Assembly (NCBI RefSeq): GCF_027625935.1
Contig: NZ_CP115300.1
Coordinates: forward strand, 6,572,001-6,636,000
Direction of reading: 5' to 3'
DNA length: 64,000 bases
From: Streptomyces camelliae
Lineage (GTDB): Bacteria > Actinomycetota > Actinomycetes > Streptomycetales > Streptomycetaceae
This document shows, in pieces, positions 34,242 to 42,316 of the stretch (position 1 is its first letter; each line of letters starts with the position of its first letter). Below the pieces are notes generated by a model. That model was not told the DNA's origin. It worked only from the letters and a program-made list of their open reading frames with translations, and ran no database searches. The translations under genes and the position numbers were made by a program.

Positions 34242-35069
34242 TCAGTGGCCGAAAGCCAGCACGACCAGCGCCGCCGTGGCCGCCGTCTCCTCCAGCGCCC
34301 CGAAGACATCCCCCGTCACCCCGCCGAACCGCCGTACACAGCGGCGCAGCAGCCACTCGGCGACGGCCAGGGCCAGCAGCACGGCGAACGCGGCGCGGAC
34401 GACGCCGTACGCGCCGAACGGCGTACCCGCGGCCGCCGCCGCGAGGACGCAGACCGCCGCGACCCCCGCCGCGCCCCGCACCGGCACCACCCCGGCCACC
34501 GCCGCCCCCAGCCCCTCCGGGCGGGCGGCCGGTACGCCGGTGCGGGCGGCGAGGGTGAGGGCCAGGCGGGCCGTCACGGCAGAGGTCACTGCCGCCGGCG
34601 CACCCCGCGCCCAGGAGTCGCCGTAGAGCTGCGCCAGCACGGCGACCTGGGCCAGCAGCACCAGCACGAGGGTGATGACGCCGAACGGGCCGATGTCCGA
34701 CTGCTTCATGATCCGCAGGGCGTCCTCCGCGGGCTTGCCGCTGCCCAGGCCGTCCGCCGTGTCGGCGAGGCCGTCGAGGTGCAGGCCGCGGGTCAGGGCC
34801 GCCGGTACGGCGACGGAGGCGACGGCGGCGAGCAGCGGGCCGGCGCCCAGCAGGAGCAGGAGCAGCCCGAGGCCGGCCGCGCAGCCGCCGACGACCAGCC
34901 CGGCCGCCGGCGCGGCCAGCATCCCGCCGCACGCGGCCCCGCGGTCCCAGCGGTGCACCCGGACGGGCAGCACGGTGAGGGTGCCGAAGGCGAATCGGAG
35001 GCCGTCGAGGGGCGAGGGCGAGGAAGCCGACGAGGACGTGAGCACCGGCGAAGGGTATCGGGCTGCCAT
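34242..35069 (-). CDS. cobS: Adenosylcobinamide-GDP ribazoletransferase (cobalamin synthase)
   Basis: A 275-residue integral membrane enzyme that joins adenosylcobinamide-GDP and alpha-ribazole, the last major step of the nucleotide-loop assembly. Family landmarks are GLRFAFGTLTVLPVR, LTRGLHLDGLADTADGLGS (the acidic HLDGLADTADG metal site), RIMKQSDIGPFGVI and the C-terminal RRFGGVTGDVFGALEE. The rest is hydrophobic helices. ATG 35069 with AAGGGAG upstream is the start; the frame from 35183 is unsupported. Its partners cobT and the cobU fusion lie 3.6-7 kb away on the same strand. Confidence 0.95.
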   Translation of the reverse strand: MAARYPSPVLTSSSASSPSPLDGLRFAFGTLTVLPVRVHRWDRGAACGGMLAAPAAGLVVGGCAAGLGLLLLLLGAGPLLAAVASVAVPAALTRGLHLDGLADTADGLGSGKPAEDALRIMKQSDIGPFGVITLVLVLLAQVAVLAQLYGDSWARGAPAAVTSAVTARLALTLAARTGVPAARPEGLGAAVAGVVPVRGAAGVAAVCVLAAAAAGTPFGAYGVVRAAFAVLLALAVAEWLLRRCVRRFGGVTGDVFGALEETAATAALVVLAFGH

Positions 35070-35215
35070 CAGGCTCCCTTCACGCTGCCGGGGATGCTGT
35101 GTCCTCCCGGGGGCTGTGACATCAGCGGCTGCCGCCGCGGGCCCCCGGACCCCCGGCCGTACCTCAGCCGGGACGGAGCGCAATAAATCTGAGCGTATGC
35201 AGGTAATGTGCGCAC

Positions 35216-35983
35216 ATGGGGCACTGGTGGGAACGGAACATCCTCGAACCGGGCAAACTCCCGCTGCTGCTCGCCCTCCTGGCCTTCGTGCTGACCTTCC
35301 TGGTCACCCGGGTGATCACCCGCCTGATCCGGGCCGGCAAGGGACCGTTCCGCAACGTCAGGGCGGGCGGGCTGCACATCCACCATGTCGTGCCCGGGGT
35401 CGTCCTCACCGTTGCCGGCGGGTTCGGGGCCGTCGCCAGTGACCGGCACGGTGCCGGGGGAGCGGTGTCCGCCGTGCTGTTCGGCATGGGCGCCGGGCTG
35501 GTCCTGGACGAGTTCGCGCTGATCCTGCACCTGGACGACGTCTACTGGACCGAGGAGGGCCGCAAGAGCGTCGAGGTCGTCGTCCTCACCGCGGCCCTGG
35601 TCGGGCTGCTGCTGGCCGGGTTCGCGCCGTTCGGCGTCAACGACCTGTCCCAGCAGGAGCTCCAGGACCGGGGCACGGTCATCTCCAACATCGCCGGGAA
35701 CTTCCTCTTCTCGCTCGTCGCGCTCAGCAAGGGCAAGGCCCGCACCGCGGTGTTCGGGATCGTCGTGCCCCTCGTCGCGCTCGTCGGCGCGATCCGGCTG
35801 GCCCGGCCCGGCTCCCCGTGGGCCCGCCGCTTCTACGGCCGCCGCCCCCGCGCCCGCGCCAAGGCCGCGCTGCGCGCCTACCGCCACGACCGCCGCTGGG
35901 CCCGGCCGCGCCGCGCGCTTCAGGACTGGATCGGCGGCAAGCCCGACCCCCGCTCGGTACGGCTGCCCGGCGGCCGCCGCTGA
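35216..35983 (+). CDS. Conserved integral membrane protein
   Basis: A 255-residue protein starting at ATG 35216 (MGHWWERNILEPGKLPLLLA). About six membrane helices are visible (20-42, 65-85, 90-112, 118-142, 175-200). Between the first two lies RNVRAGGLHIHHVVPGVVLT, with His-rich HIHH, and later GLVLDEFALILHLDDVYW, an acidic stretch; both look conserved. The C-terminal 60 residues are very basic. Function is unknown. It is followed by two lipid/membrane genes on the other strand, with a 64-base tail-to-tail overlap. Confidence 0.75.
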   Translation: MGHWWERNILEPGKLPLLLALLAFVLTFLVTRVITRLIRAGKGPFRNVRAGGLHIHHVVPGVVLTVAGGFGAVASDRHGAGGAVSAVLFGMGAGLVLDEFALILHLDDVYWTEEGRKSVEVVVLTAALVGLLLAGFAPFGVNDLSQQELQDRGTVISNIAGNFLFSLVALSKGKARTAVFGIVVPLVALVGAIRLARPGSPWARRFYGRRPRARAKAALRAYRHDRRWARPRRALQDWIGGKPDPRSVRLPGGRR

Positions 35984-36687
35984 CCGCGTCGCATCCGGTG
36001 GCCGTACGCGCGGCGCAGCCGCAGTCGCAGCTCGCGCCCGAACCGGTGCCGTACCGCCACTGCGAGGCACAGCGTCCCCACGGCCATCAGCGCCGCCAGA
36101 TGCTCCTTGCCCGCCAGGTTCTCCTTGACCAGCACCTCGGCCACCATGGCCATGGTCACCGCACCCGCCGTCGTGTAGGCGCCGTACCGCCAGGCCACGT
36201 ACACGGCGAGCCCCACCACGGCCGCAGACGGGCCGGTGTCCACCACCTGCGCGTCCGTCCAGGGCAGGCCGAAGGGGGCGTGCGTGCCGAGCGAGATGCC
36301 CACGCGCGCGTACAGGGTCCCGGCGAGCGTGGCGACGTACGCGATGGCCAGCGTCGGCCACCAGCCGATGCAGATCTCGGCGATTCCGAACACCAGCAGG
36401 ATCTGCACCAGCGCACCCCACACCGGCAGGTCCAGCGCGGGCACGAACAGGGAGAGCGGGGTGCGCAGCAGGGCCAGCCACAGGTGGTCCTCGGCCCGTA
36501 CCGCGCCCACGTTCTGCACGAACTGGAAGCCCCACGGCTGGTTCTGCACCCACTGGAGCAGGGCTGTCAGACCCACCGCCGCGAGCGTCATGGGGATCGC
36601 CCGCAGGCGCCGTTTCAGGGTGGCCTCGCGCACGGTGACGTGCAGCAGCCCCCACTCGGCGCGGGCCCAGCGGGCGAGCGTTCTCAT
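35920..36687 (-). CDS. Rhomboid-like integral membrane protein without clear protease residues
   Basis: A 255-residue protein with about six membrane helices in the middle (SLFVPALDLPVWGALVQILL, IAEICIGWWPTLAIAYVATL, DTGPSAAVVGLAVYVAWRYG). The topology and the segment GPSAAVVGL recall rhomboid folds (GxSx around Ser), but the partner His is not evident, so activity is doubtful. The N-terminus (RAEWGLLHVTVREATLKRRL) and C-terminus are basic. It lies just after the lysyl-phosphatidylglycerol synthase-type gene on the same strand (24 bases), which suggests a shared role in the envelope. Confidence 0.65.
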   Translation of the reverse strand: MRTLARWARAEWGLLHVTVREATLKRRLRAIPMTLAAVGLTALLQWVQNQPWGFQFVQNVGAVRAEDHLWLALLRTPLSLFVPALDLPVWGALVQILLVFGIAEICIGWWPTLAIAYVATLAGTLYARVGISLGTHAPFGLPWTDAQVVDTGPSAAVVGLAVYVAWRYGAYTTAGAVTMAMVAEVLVKENLAGKEHLAALMAVGTLCLAVAVRHRFGRELRLRLRRAYGHRMRRGQRRPPGSRTERGSGLPPIQS

Positions 36688-36711
36688 CTGGTGTTCCTCA
36701 TCCCCGTACGG

Positions 36712-38511
36712 TCATCGGTGCGTGTCGAGGTGCCTGCGGTGCAGCCACCTCGGCAGTCCCGGCGCCTCCAGGAAGCCTTCCGCGCGGGCCGAGGCGAGGC
36801 CGATGCGCAGCAGGTCCGCGCTCTTCTCGAAGAGCAGGAACCGCGGCTCCCAGATGGGCCGGTACTTGGCGTTGGCGCGGTACAGCGACTCGATCTGCCA
36901 CCAGCGGGAGAAGAAGCTGAGCAGCGACCGCCACAGCCTCAGCACCGGTCCGGCACCGAGGCGCGCGCCACGTTCGAAGACCGACCTGAACATCGCGAAG
37001 TTGAGTGACACCTGAGTGATCCCGATCTCGCGGGCCCGCCGCAGCAGCTCGATGACCATGAACTCCATCAGCCCGTTGTCGGAGTCCCGGTCCCGGCGCA
37101 TGAGGTCCAGGGACAGCCCGTGCGGCCCCCAGGGCACGAAGGAGAGCAGCGCCCGCGGCCGGCCCTCGGCGTCGGTGCACTCCAGCATCACGCACTGCCC
37201 GTCCTCGGGGTCCCCGAGCCGGCCGAGCGCCATGCTGAACCCGCGCTCGGACGCCCCGTCCCGCCAGTCGTCCGCCCGCTTCACCAGCTGGGCCATCTCG
37301 TCGGCCGGGATCTCCGCGTGCCGCCGGATCCGCACCTCGTACCCGGCCCGCTTCACCCGGTTGTGGGCCTGCCGTACGGTGCGCATGGCCCGGCCCTCCA
37401 GGGTGAAGTCGGCGACCTCCACGATCGCCTCGTCACCGAGTTCGAGCGCGTCGAGCCCGTGCCGGGCATAGACGGTCCCCGCCTCCTCGCTCGCCCCCAT
37501 CACCGCCGGGATCCAGCCGTGCGCCCACGCCTCGGCCAGCCACGGGGTGATCGCCCCCGGCCAGGCCTCCGGGTCCCCGATCGGATCCCCGGAGGCGAGC
37601 GAGACCCCGCCGACGACGCGGTAGGCGACGGCGGCCTTCCCGGTCGGCGACCACACCACGCTCTTCTCCCGGCGCAGCGCGAAGTAGCCCAGCGAGTCCC
37701 GCTCGCCGTGCCGCTCCAGCAGGGCCCGCAGCCGCTTCTCGTCGTCCCCGGTGAGGGGGTCCACGGCACGCCGGCTGCGGAAGGCGGCGTAGAAGACCGC
37801 CAGGACCAGGGCCGTGCTGAGCACGTTGATGGCGACGTTCGCCCAGTTCGGCGGGTCGATGCCGGGGAAGCGGTTCTCGTCGGCGGCGACCGACACCAGG
37901 CGCAGGGCGCCGTAGTGCCAGCGCTCCAGGAAGGTCGAACGGGCCGCGTCCGGCGCCTGGTTGGTGACGGTGATGACCAGCCCGGCGAGCAGGGAGGCGG
38001 CGACCCCGCCGCCGACGGCGACCGTCGCGGCGAGCCGGGGGTTGGAGCGGTCGCCCTTGGCGTAGAACTCCCGCCGGCCCACGAGCAGCGCGCCGACGAA
38101 GGCGGCGGTGAGGCCCAGCGAGATCCAGTTCTGCGCGTACCGCCGGATCTCCGGGAACGCCATCGCGAACGCGAACAGGGCGAGGAAGGCCCCGCTCATC
38201 ACCAGGTTGAGGATCCATGCGGCCCGTTTGCGCCGGCGCATGGTGATGGCCAGGAACGCGGTGAACACGCCCGAGGCGAAGCCGGCCGTCAGCAGGTACG
38301 GGGTGAAGTAGTCGTCCTGGTTGTGCCGGCGCACGTCCTGGCCGAGCGAGACCCAGACCGCGCTCAGGAAGTTGATGAAGGCGACGGTCCGCAGATACCA
38401 GACGGCGAAGGCGGCGGCCCGTCGGGAGGCCCCGGTCGACCGCCGCCCCTCCTCGTCCAAGCGCCCCGGCTCGGCTTGCTGCGGCGGCACGGCAATTCGG
38501 GCATCTCCCAT
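36712..38511 (-). CDS. Phosphatidylglycerol lysyltransferase domain protein (DUF2156)
   Basis: A 599-residue protein: about six membrane helices in the first 255 residues, then a DUF2156 double-GNAT domain as in the C-terminal half of MprF/LysX. Landmarks are VAYRVVGGVSLASGDPIGDP, DFTLEGRAMRTVRQAHNRVKRAGYEV, LSFVPWGPHGLSLDLMRRDRDSDNGLMEFMV and LNFAMFRSVFERGARLGAGP. The family transfers aminoacyl groups to phosphatidylglycerol or another acceptor and reduces the negative charge of the membrane. Compared with MprF, the flippase part is short. The start is ATG 38511, with no strong ribosome site. The upstream 162 bases to cobT show no gene. Confidence 0.85.
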   Translation of the reverse strand: MGDARIAVPPQQAEPGRLDEEGRRSTGASRRAAAFAVWYLRTVAFINFLSAVWVSLGQDVRRHNQDDYFTPYLLTAGFASGVFTAFLAITMRRRKRAAWILNLVMSGAFLALFAFAMAFPEIRRYAQNWISLGLTAAFVGALLVGRREFYAKGDRSNPRLAATVAVGGGVAASLLAGLVITVTNQAPDAARSTFLERWHYGALRLVSVAADENRFPGIDPPNWANVAINVLSTALVLAVFYAAFRSRRAVDPLTGDDEKRLRALLERHGERDSLGYFALRREKSVVWSPTGKAAVAYRVVGGVSLASGDPIGDPEAWPGAITPWLAEAWAHGWIPAVMGASEEAGTVYARHGLDALELGDEAIVEVADFTLEGRAMRTVRQAHNRVKRAGYEVRIRRHAEIPADEMAQLVKRADDWRDGASERGFSMALGRLGDPEDGQCVMLECTDAEGRPRALLSFVPWGPHGLSLDLMRRDRDSDNGLMEFMVIELLRRAREIGITQVSLNFAMFRSVFERGARLGAGPVLRLWRSLLSFFSRWWQIESLYRANAKYRPIWEPRFLLFEKSADLLRIGLASARAEGFLEAPGLPRWLHRRHLDTHR

Positions 38512-38673
38512 GGGGCAGGATCATATGGGCGCCGCCCCGACGAACCGCACTTTTCCGCCGGGGCGCCCCTTTCTCCACAGGGTTCCCTCTTTTCCGCCGG
38601 TTCCCTTTCTCCGTCGCGACGGCACTCGGCCGGGACGGTGGATCACGGCGGTGCCGAACCGGCCGAAACCCGA

Positions 38674-39792
38674 CTACTCCTCTGTCTCCTCCGAGGACTC
38701 CTCTGTCTTCTCCGAGGGCTCCTCCGGCTCCTTCTCGGCCGGCTCCTGCGGCTTCTCGGGGAGTTCCGCCGCCAGGGCCGCCGCGGAGCGGACGAGGGGC
38801 AGGGCCAGCAGCGCGCCCGCTCCCTCGCCGACCCTCAGGCCCTGCTCCAGCAGCGGCTCCAGTGCCATCCGGTCCAGCGCCTTCGCCTGCCCCGGCTCCC
38901 CGCTGTCGTGCCCGGCCAGCCACCAGTCCGGCGCCCGGAACGCGACCCGCTGGCCGACCAGCGCGCAGGCCGCGGCCACGACGCCGTCCAGGATCACCGG
39001 CAGCTTCCGCGCCGCGCACTGCAGCAGGAACCCGGTCATCGCGGCCAGGTCCGCCCCGCCCACGGTCGCCAGCAGCTGCGTCTGGTCACCGAGCACCGGC
39101 CGCGCCCGCCGCAGCGCGTCCCGGATCGCCGCGCACTTGCGCATCCACGCCAGGTCGTCGATCGCGAGCCCGCCCCGCCCGGTCACCACCGACGCGTCGG
39201 TCCCGCACAGCGCGGCGATCAGCACCGACGCCGCCGTGGTCCCGCCCACGCTGATGTCGCCGAGCACCACCAGGTCGGTACCCGAGTCGGCCTCCTCGTC
39301 GGCGATCGCGATCCCCGCCCGCAGGGCCGCCTCGGCCTCCTCCAGGGTGAGCGCGTCCTCGATGTCGATACGGCCGCTGCCCCGCCGCACCCGGTGCCGT
39401 ACGACGTCCTCGGGGAAGGCGTCCGGTGCGCAGTCCAGGGCCATGTCCACGACTCGTACCGGAACCTCGAAGCGCCGTGCGAGCACGGACACCGGGCTCG
39501 CACCCTCCAGCACCGCCCGCACCAGCTGCTCCGCGCTGCCCGCGGGCCGCGCCGAGACGTTCAGCTCGGCGATGCCGTGGTCACCGGCGAAGAGGACCAC
39601 GCGGGGCCGTTCGACGGGCCGTACCGGTACGGCGCCCTGCGCGGCGGCCAGCCACTCGCCCAGCTCGTCGAGGCGGCCCAGCGCCCCGGGCGGCACGATC
39701 TGGCGCTCCCGCCGGGCCTCGGCGTCACGGCGCACGCCCCCGTCCGGGCGCTCGATCAGATCGGTGAAGTCGTCCAGATTAAGCCTGCTCAT
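38674..39792 (-). CDS. cobT: Nicotinate-nucleotide-dimethylbenzimidazole phosphoribosyltransferase
   Basis: A 372-residue enzyme that makes alpha-ribazole phosphate for the lower ligand of cobalamin. Family motifs are RPRVVLFAGDHGIAELNVSA, DLVVLGDISVGGTTAASVLI, GRGGLAIDDLAWMRKCAAI and LPVILDGVVAAACALV, with the catalytic Glu near EPLLEQGLRVGEGAGAL. ATG 39792 (MSRLNLDDFTDLIE) is chosen over the longer frame. The last ~25 residues are an added acidic Glu/Ser/Thr/Pro tail (EEPSEKTEESSEETEE), coded by a repetitive stretch at 38674-38750. Confidence 0.94.
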   Translation of the reverse strand: MSRLNLDDFTDLIERPDGGVRRDAEARRERQIVPPGALGRLDELGEWLAAAQGAVPVRPVERPRVVLFAGDHGIAELNVSARPAGSAEQLVRAVLEGASPVSVLARRFEVPVRVVDMALDCAPDAFPEDVVRHRVRRGSGRIDIEDALTLEEAEAALRAGIAIADEEADSGTDLVVLGDISVGGTTAASVLIAALCGTDASVVTGRGGLAIDDLAWMRKCAAIRDALRRARPVLGDQTQLLATVGGADLAAMTGFLLQCAARKLPVILDGVVAAACALVGQRVAFRAPDWWLAGHDSGEPGQAKALDRMALEPLLEQGLRVGEGAGALLALPLVRSAAALAAELPEKPQEPAEKEPEEPSEKTEESSEETEE

Positions 39793-39925
39793 TCGCCGAA
39801 CAGTACAGCCGGCGAACGCGTGCTTCCGCGTCACATCGCCACCACACCCGCCCGACGTCTTTGCACCCAAGATCGGTATCCCATACGTTCCGTTTTGCAG
39901 CGGAATGTCGCTCAGGGAGCCGCCC

Positions 39926-40750
39926 ATGCCGACCTCGCCCCGGACCACCACCCCTCAGGCCGCCGACCCGTACCACGAGCCACGCCGCGAGAACTGCCCC
40001 TGGTGCGGCGGCGAGCGCCTGCGCACCCGGGCGCGGGCCGCCGCGCCCGGCCGGCGCGGTCCGGGCACCTGTGTCATGGACGAGTGCCGCGACTGCGGGC
40101 ACGCCTTCCAGAACCCCCGGTTCACGGTGGAGGGCCTCGCCCTGTACCACCGGGACTTCCGCGCGGCCCGGAATCCCTCCCCCCGGGCGGTCCGGCGCCG
40201 GCACCGCGCGGCGGCCCGTACGGTGCTGCCGCTGGCCGAGCCGGAGAGCTGGCTGGACGTGGGCACGGGGCACGCCGGCTTCCCGGAGGCGGCCCGGGAG
40301 GTCTTCCCGTACACGTCCTTCGACGGCCTGGACCCGACGCCGAGGGTCGAACAGGCGAGGCTGGCGGGCCGCGTCGAGGAAGCCCACATCGGCGACCTCA
40401 CGAACCCCTGGATCCTGCCCCACCTGTACGCCCGCTACGACGTGGTCAGCATGTTCCGCCACCTGGAGCACATCCCCGACCCGCGCGCCGAACTCCGCGC
40501 GGCCCTGACCGCCCTACGACCCGGCGGCCACCTCCTCCTCGAACTCCCCAATCCCCAAAGCGCGTTCGCACTCCTCCTGGGCCGGCGCTGGCCCCCCTAC
40601 CGCCAACCCCGCCACCTGCACCTACCACCCCTCGCCAACCTGTGCGCGGAGCTGGAGAACCAGGGCTGCGACATCCTCACGACCGACCGCCGGACGCTCT
40701 CCTCGCACACCTACAGAATCGTGGCGCGCAAGCCCACGGAACCCTCGTGA
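39926..40750 (+). CDS. Class I SAM-dependent methyltransferase with N-terminal zinc ribbon
   Basis: A 274-residue protein. The N-terminal 60 residues have a CPWC...CRDCG zinc-ribbon (NCPWCGGERL, DECRDCGHAFQNPR), as in Methyltransf_13/C-methyltransferase-like sugar or O-chain enzymes. The SAM domain follows with SWLDVGTGHAGFPEAAREVF (motif I, about 105-125), DGLDPTPR, YDVVSMFRHLEHIPDP and LRPGGHLLLELPNPQS. AGGGAG lies 6 bases before ATG 39926. It lies between cobT and cobU on the opposite strand and is probably not part of cobalamin synthesis. The substrate is unknown, possibly a glycan or glycolipid. Confidence 0.8.
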   Translation: MPTSPRTTTPQAADPYHEPRRENCPWCGGERLRTRARAAAPGRRGPGTCVMDECRDCGHAFQNPRFTVEGLALYHRDFRAARNPSPRAVRRRHRAAARTVLPLAEPESWLDVGTGHAGFPEAAREVFPYTSFDGLDPTPRVEQARLAGRVEEAHIGDLTNPWILPHLYARYDVVSMFRHLEHIPDPRAELRAALTALRPGGHLLLELPNPQSAFALLLGRRWPPYRQPRHLHLPPLANLCAELENQGCDILTTDRRTLSSHTYRIVARKPTEPS

Positions 40751-40757
40751 CCGGGGC

Positions 40758-41960
40758 TCACCCCCGCAGCACCAGCGCCTGCCCCGCCACCACCAGCAGC
40801 ACCTGCTCGCACTCCGCCCCGAACGCCGAGTTCAGCCGCCCCAGTTCATCCCGGTACCGCCGCCCGGACGCGGTCGCCGGGACGATCCCCGACCCCACCT
40901 CGTTCGACACCGCCACCACCGTCCGCCGGGTGGCGCGCACAGCGGACGTCAGTTCCCGCACCCGCTCCCGCAGCAGCTTCTCGCCGCCGTCCGCCCACTC
41001 CGCGTCGTCCCACGCCCCCACGGCGTCCATGGCGTCCGTCAGCCACAGCGACAGGCAGTCGATCAGCAGCGGCGGCCCGTCCTGGCCCAGCAGCGGGATC
41101 AGGTCCGTCGTCTCCGTCGTACGCCACGAACCCGGCCGCCGCTCCCGGTGCGCGGCCACCCGCGCCGCCCACTCGGTGTCCCCGCCGCGCGACCCGCCGG
41201 TCGCCACGTACAGCACGTCCGGGAAGGACTCCAGGCGCCGCTCGGCCTCCACGGACTTGCCCGAGCGCGCCCCGCCCAGCACCAGTGTGCGGCGCGGCAC
41301 GTCCGGCACGTCCTCGTACACCCCGACCGTCAGTGTCGTACCGTCCGGCACCGCCCGCGCCCCGGCCGCCGCCAGCCGGCGCCGCAACTCCGGGCCCGGC
41401 GGGACGTCGTGGTCGAGGTGGACGGCGATCACGTCCGTCGTGGGGCCGACCGAACCCACCGCGCGCAGCCGCGCCAGCGCGTCCGGGCGGCCCGCCACGT
41501 CCGCGAGGACCATGTGGTACGACTCCGCCCGCGCCTCCTCCAGACCCGCCGGCGCCCCGCCCGGCGGCAGATACAGCAGCCGCTGCCCGTCCGGGCCCGT
41601 CACCGCGTACCCGGTGCCGCCCGCGTCCATCGCGACCGCCCGCACCCGATGCCCCGTCAGCAGCGCCAACTCCCGCCCGTCCGGCACCCGCCCGGGCTGC
41701 GGCAGCCCGGCCGGCACCTCCACCGCCGGGCCGTCGTGCGGATGCGACAGCAGCACCTGCCTCACCCCGCCCAGCGAATGCCCGACCCGGGCCGCCGCGA
41801 ACGCCGCGCCCGGCGTCAGATCGAGCAGCAGCGCCCCGTCCACCAGCACGGCGGTCGCCGCCCGCGCGTCCGGCCCGAGCGCGGTCGCGCAGGCGGCACA
41901 GGGGCAGTCGGGGCGGGGCAGTCCGGCCGGGGCGCCGGTACCGAGCAGAGTCACTTCCAC
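40758..41960 (-). CDS. cobU: MBL-fold domain fused to adenosylcobinamide kinase/guanylyltransferase
   Basis: A 400-residue fusion. Residues 1-215 look like a metallo-beta-lactamase (PhnP-like) domain: MEVTLLGTGAPAGLPRPDCP with CPCAAC cysteines, VLLSHPHDG in place of HxHxDH, and VIAVHLDHDVPPG. Residues 222-400 are CobU: Walker A GGARSGKS (229-236), VLYVATGG, RVAAHRERRPGSWRTTE with the guanylylated His271, LLIDCLSLWLT and AVSNEVGSGIVP. CobU phosphorylates adenosylcobinamide and attaches GMP. The MBL motif is degenerate, so that part may be inactive. The start is GTG 41960. Confidence 0.92.
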   Translation of the reverse strand: MEVTLLGTGAPAGLPRPDCPCAACATALGPDARAATAVLVDGALLLDLTPGAAFAAARVGHSLGGVRQVLLSHPHDGPAVEVPAGLPQPGRVPDGRELALLTGHRVRAVAMDAGGTGYAVTGPDGQRLLYLPPGGAPAGLEEARAESYHMVLADVAGRPDALARLRAVGSVGPTTDVIAVHLDHDVPPGPELRRRLAAAGARAVPDGTTLTVGVYEDVPDVPRRTLVLGGARSGKSVEAERRLESFPDVLYVATGGSRGGDTEWAARVAAHRERRPGSWRTTETTDLIPLLGQDGPPLLIDCLSLWLTDAMDAVGAWDDAEWADGGEKLLRERVRELTSAVRATRRTVVAVSNEVGSGIVPATASGRRYRDELGRLNSAFGAECEQVLLVVAGQALVLRG

Positions 41961-42040
41961 GGAATCGATTTTCGCCCGTCTGATCAGGTCTTGCGCTTCC
42001 GGCTAGTCTGCCAGCACGTGTTGGATCAAAGGAGGCCCAC

Positions 42041-42259
42041 ATGACGGCATGGACGTGGCGGTTCGAGAAGGCCGACGGGACGGAGGTCCAGCCCGCCGTG
42101 CAGCCCGAGGAGTTCACCACGCAGGGGGATGCCGAGTCCTGGATCGGCGAGAACTGGCGGGCGCTGCTGGAGGGCGGCACCGACCAGGTGCGGCTGTTCG
42201 AGGAGGGCACCGAGATCTACGCCGCGCCGATGAGCCTGCGCGCCGCCGCGGAGGACTGA
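42041..42259 (+). CDS. Small conserved hypothetical protein
   Basis: A 72-residue acidic protein (MTAWTWRFEKADGTEVQPAV ... WIGENWRALLEGGTDQVRLF) with an excellent ribosome site AAAGGAGG at 42028-42035 and a TAGTCT -10-like box at 42005-42010. I recall similar short proteins in many streptomycetes. The beta-rich, Trp-containing sequence suggests a small stable fold; function is unknown. Confidence 0.8.
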   Translation: MTAWTWRFEKADGTEVQPAVQPEEFTTQGDAESWIGENWRALLEGGTDQVRLFEEGTEIYAAPMSLRAAAED

Positions 42260-42279
42260 ACCGCCGGCCGGTCCCCCCG

Positions 42280-42305
42280 GGGGTACGGCCGTACGGTCGT
42301 ACCCC
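42280..42305. terminator. Hairpin between the small gene and the HtrA-like gene
   Basis: GGGGTACGGCC (42280-42290) pairs with GGTCGTACCCC (42295-42305) with one mismatch and a 4-base loop. It lies between convergent genes and could work in both directions. Confidence 0.6.
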
Positions 42306-42316
42306 TCGTGCCCCGC

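Noticed and set aside
37120..42006. Very long open frame (1628 codons) on the + strand across cobT, the methyltransferase and cobU
   Set aside because: It runs antisense to cobT, the lysyltransferase gene and cobU; the translation is Arg/Pro/Ala-rich with no domain. Long false frames are normal at this GC content.
41961..42040. Possible cobalamin riboswitch upstream of the cobU fusion
   Set aside because: The gap is only 80 bases and shows no B12-box-like conserved element; none was seen before cobS or cobT either.
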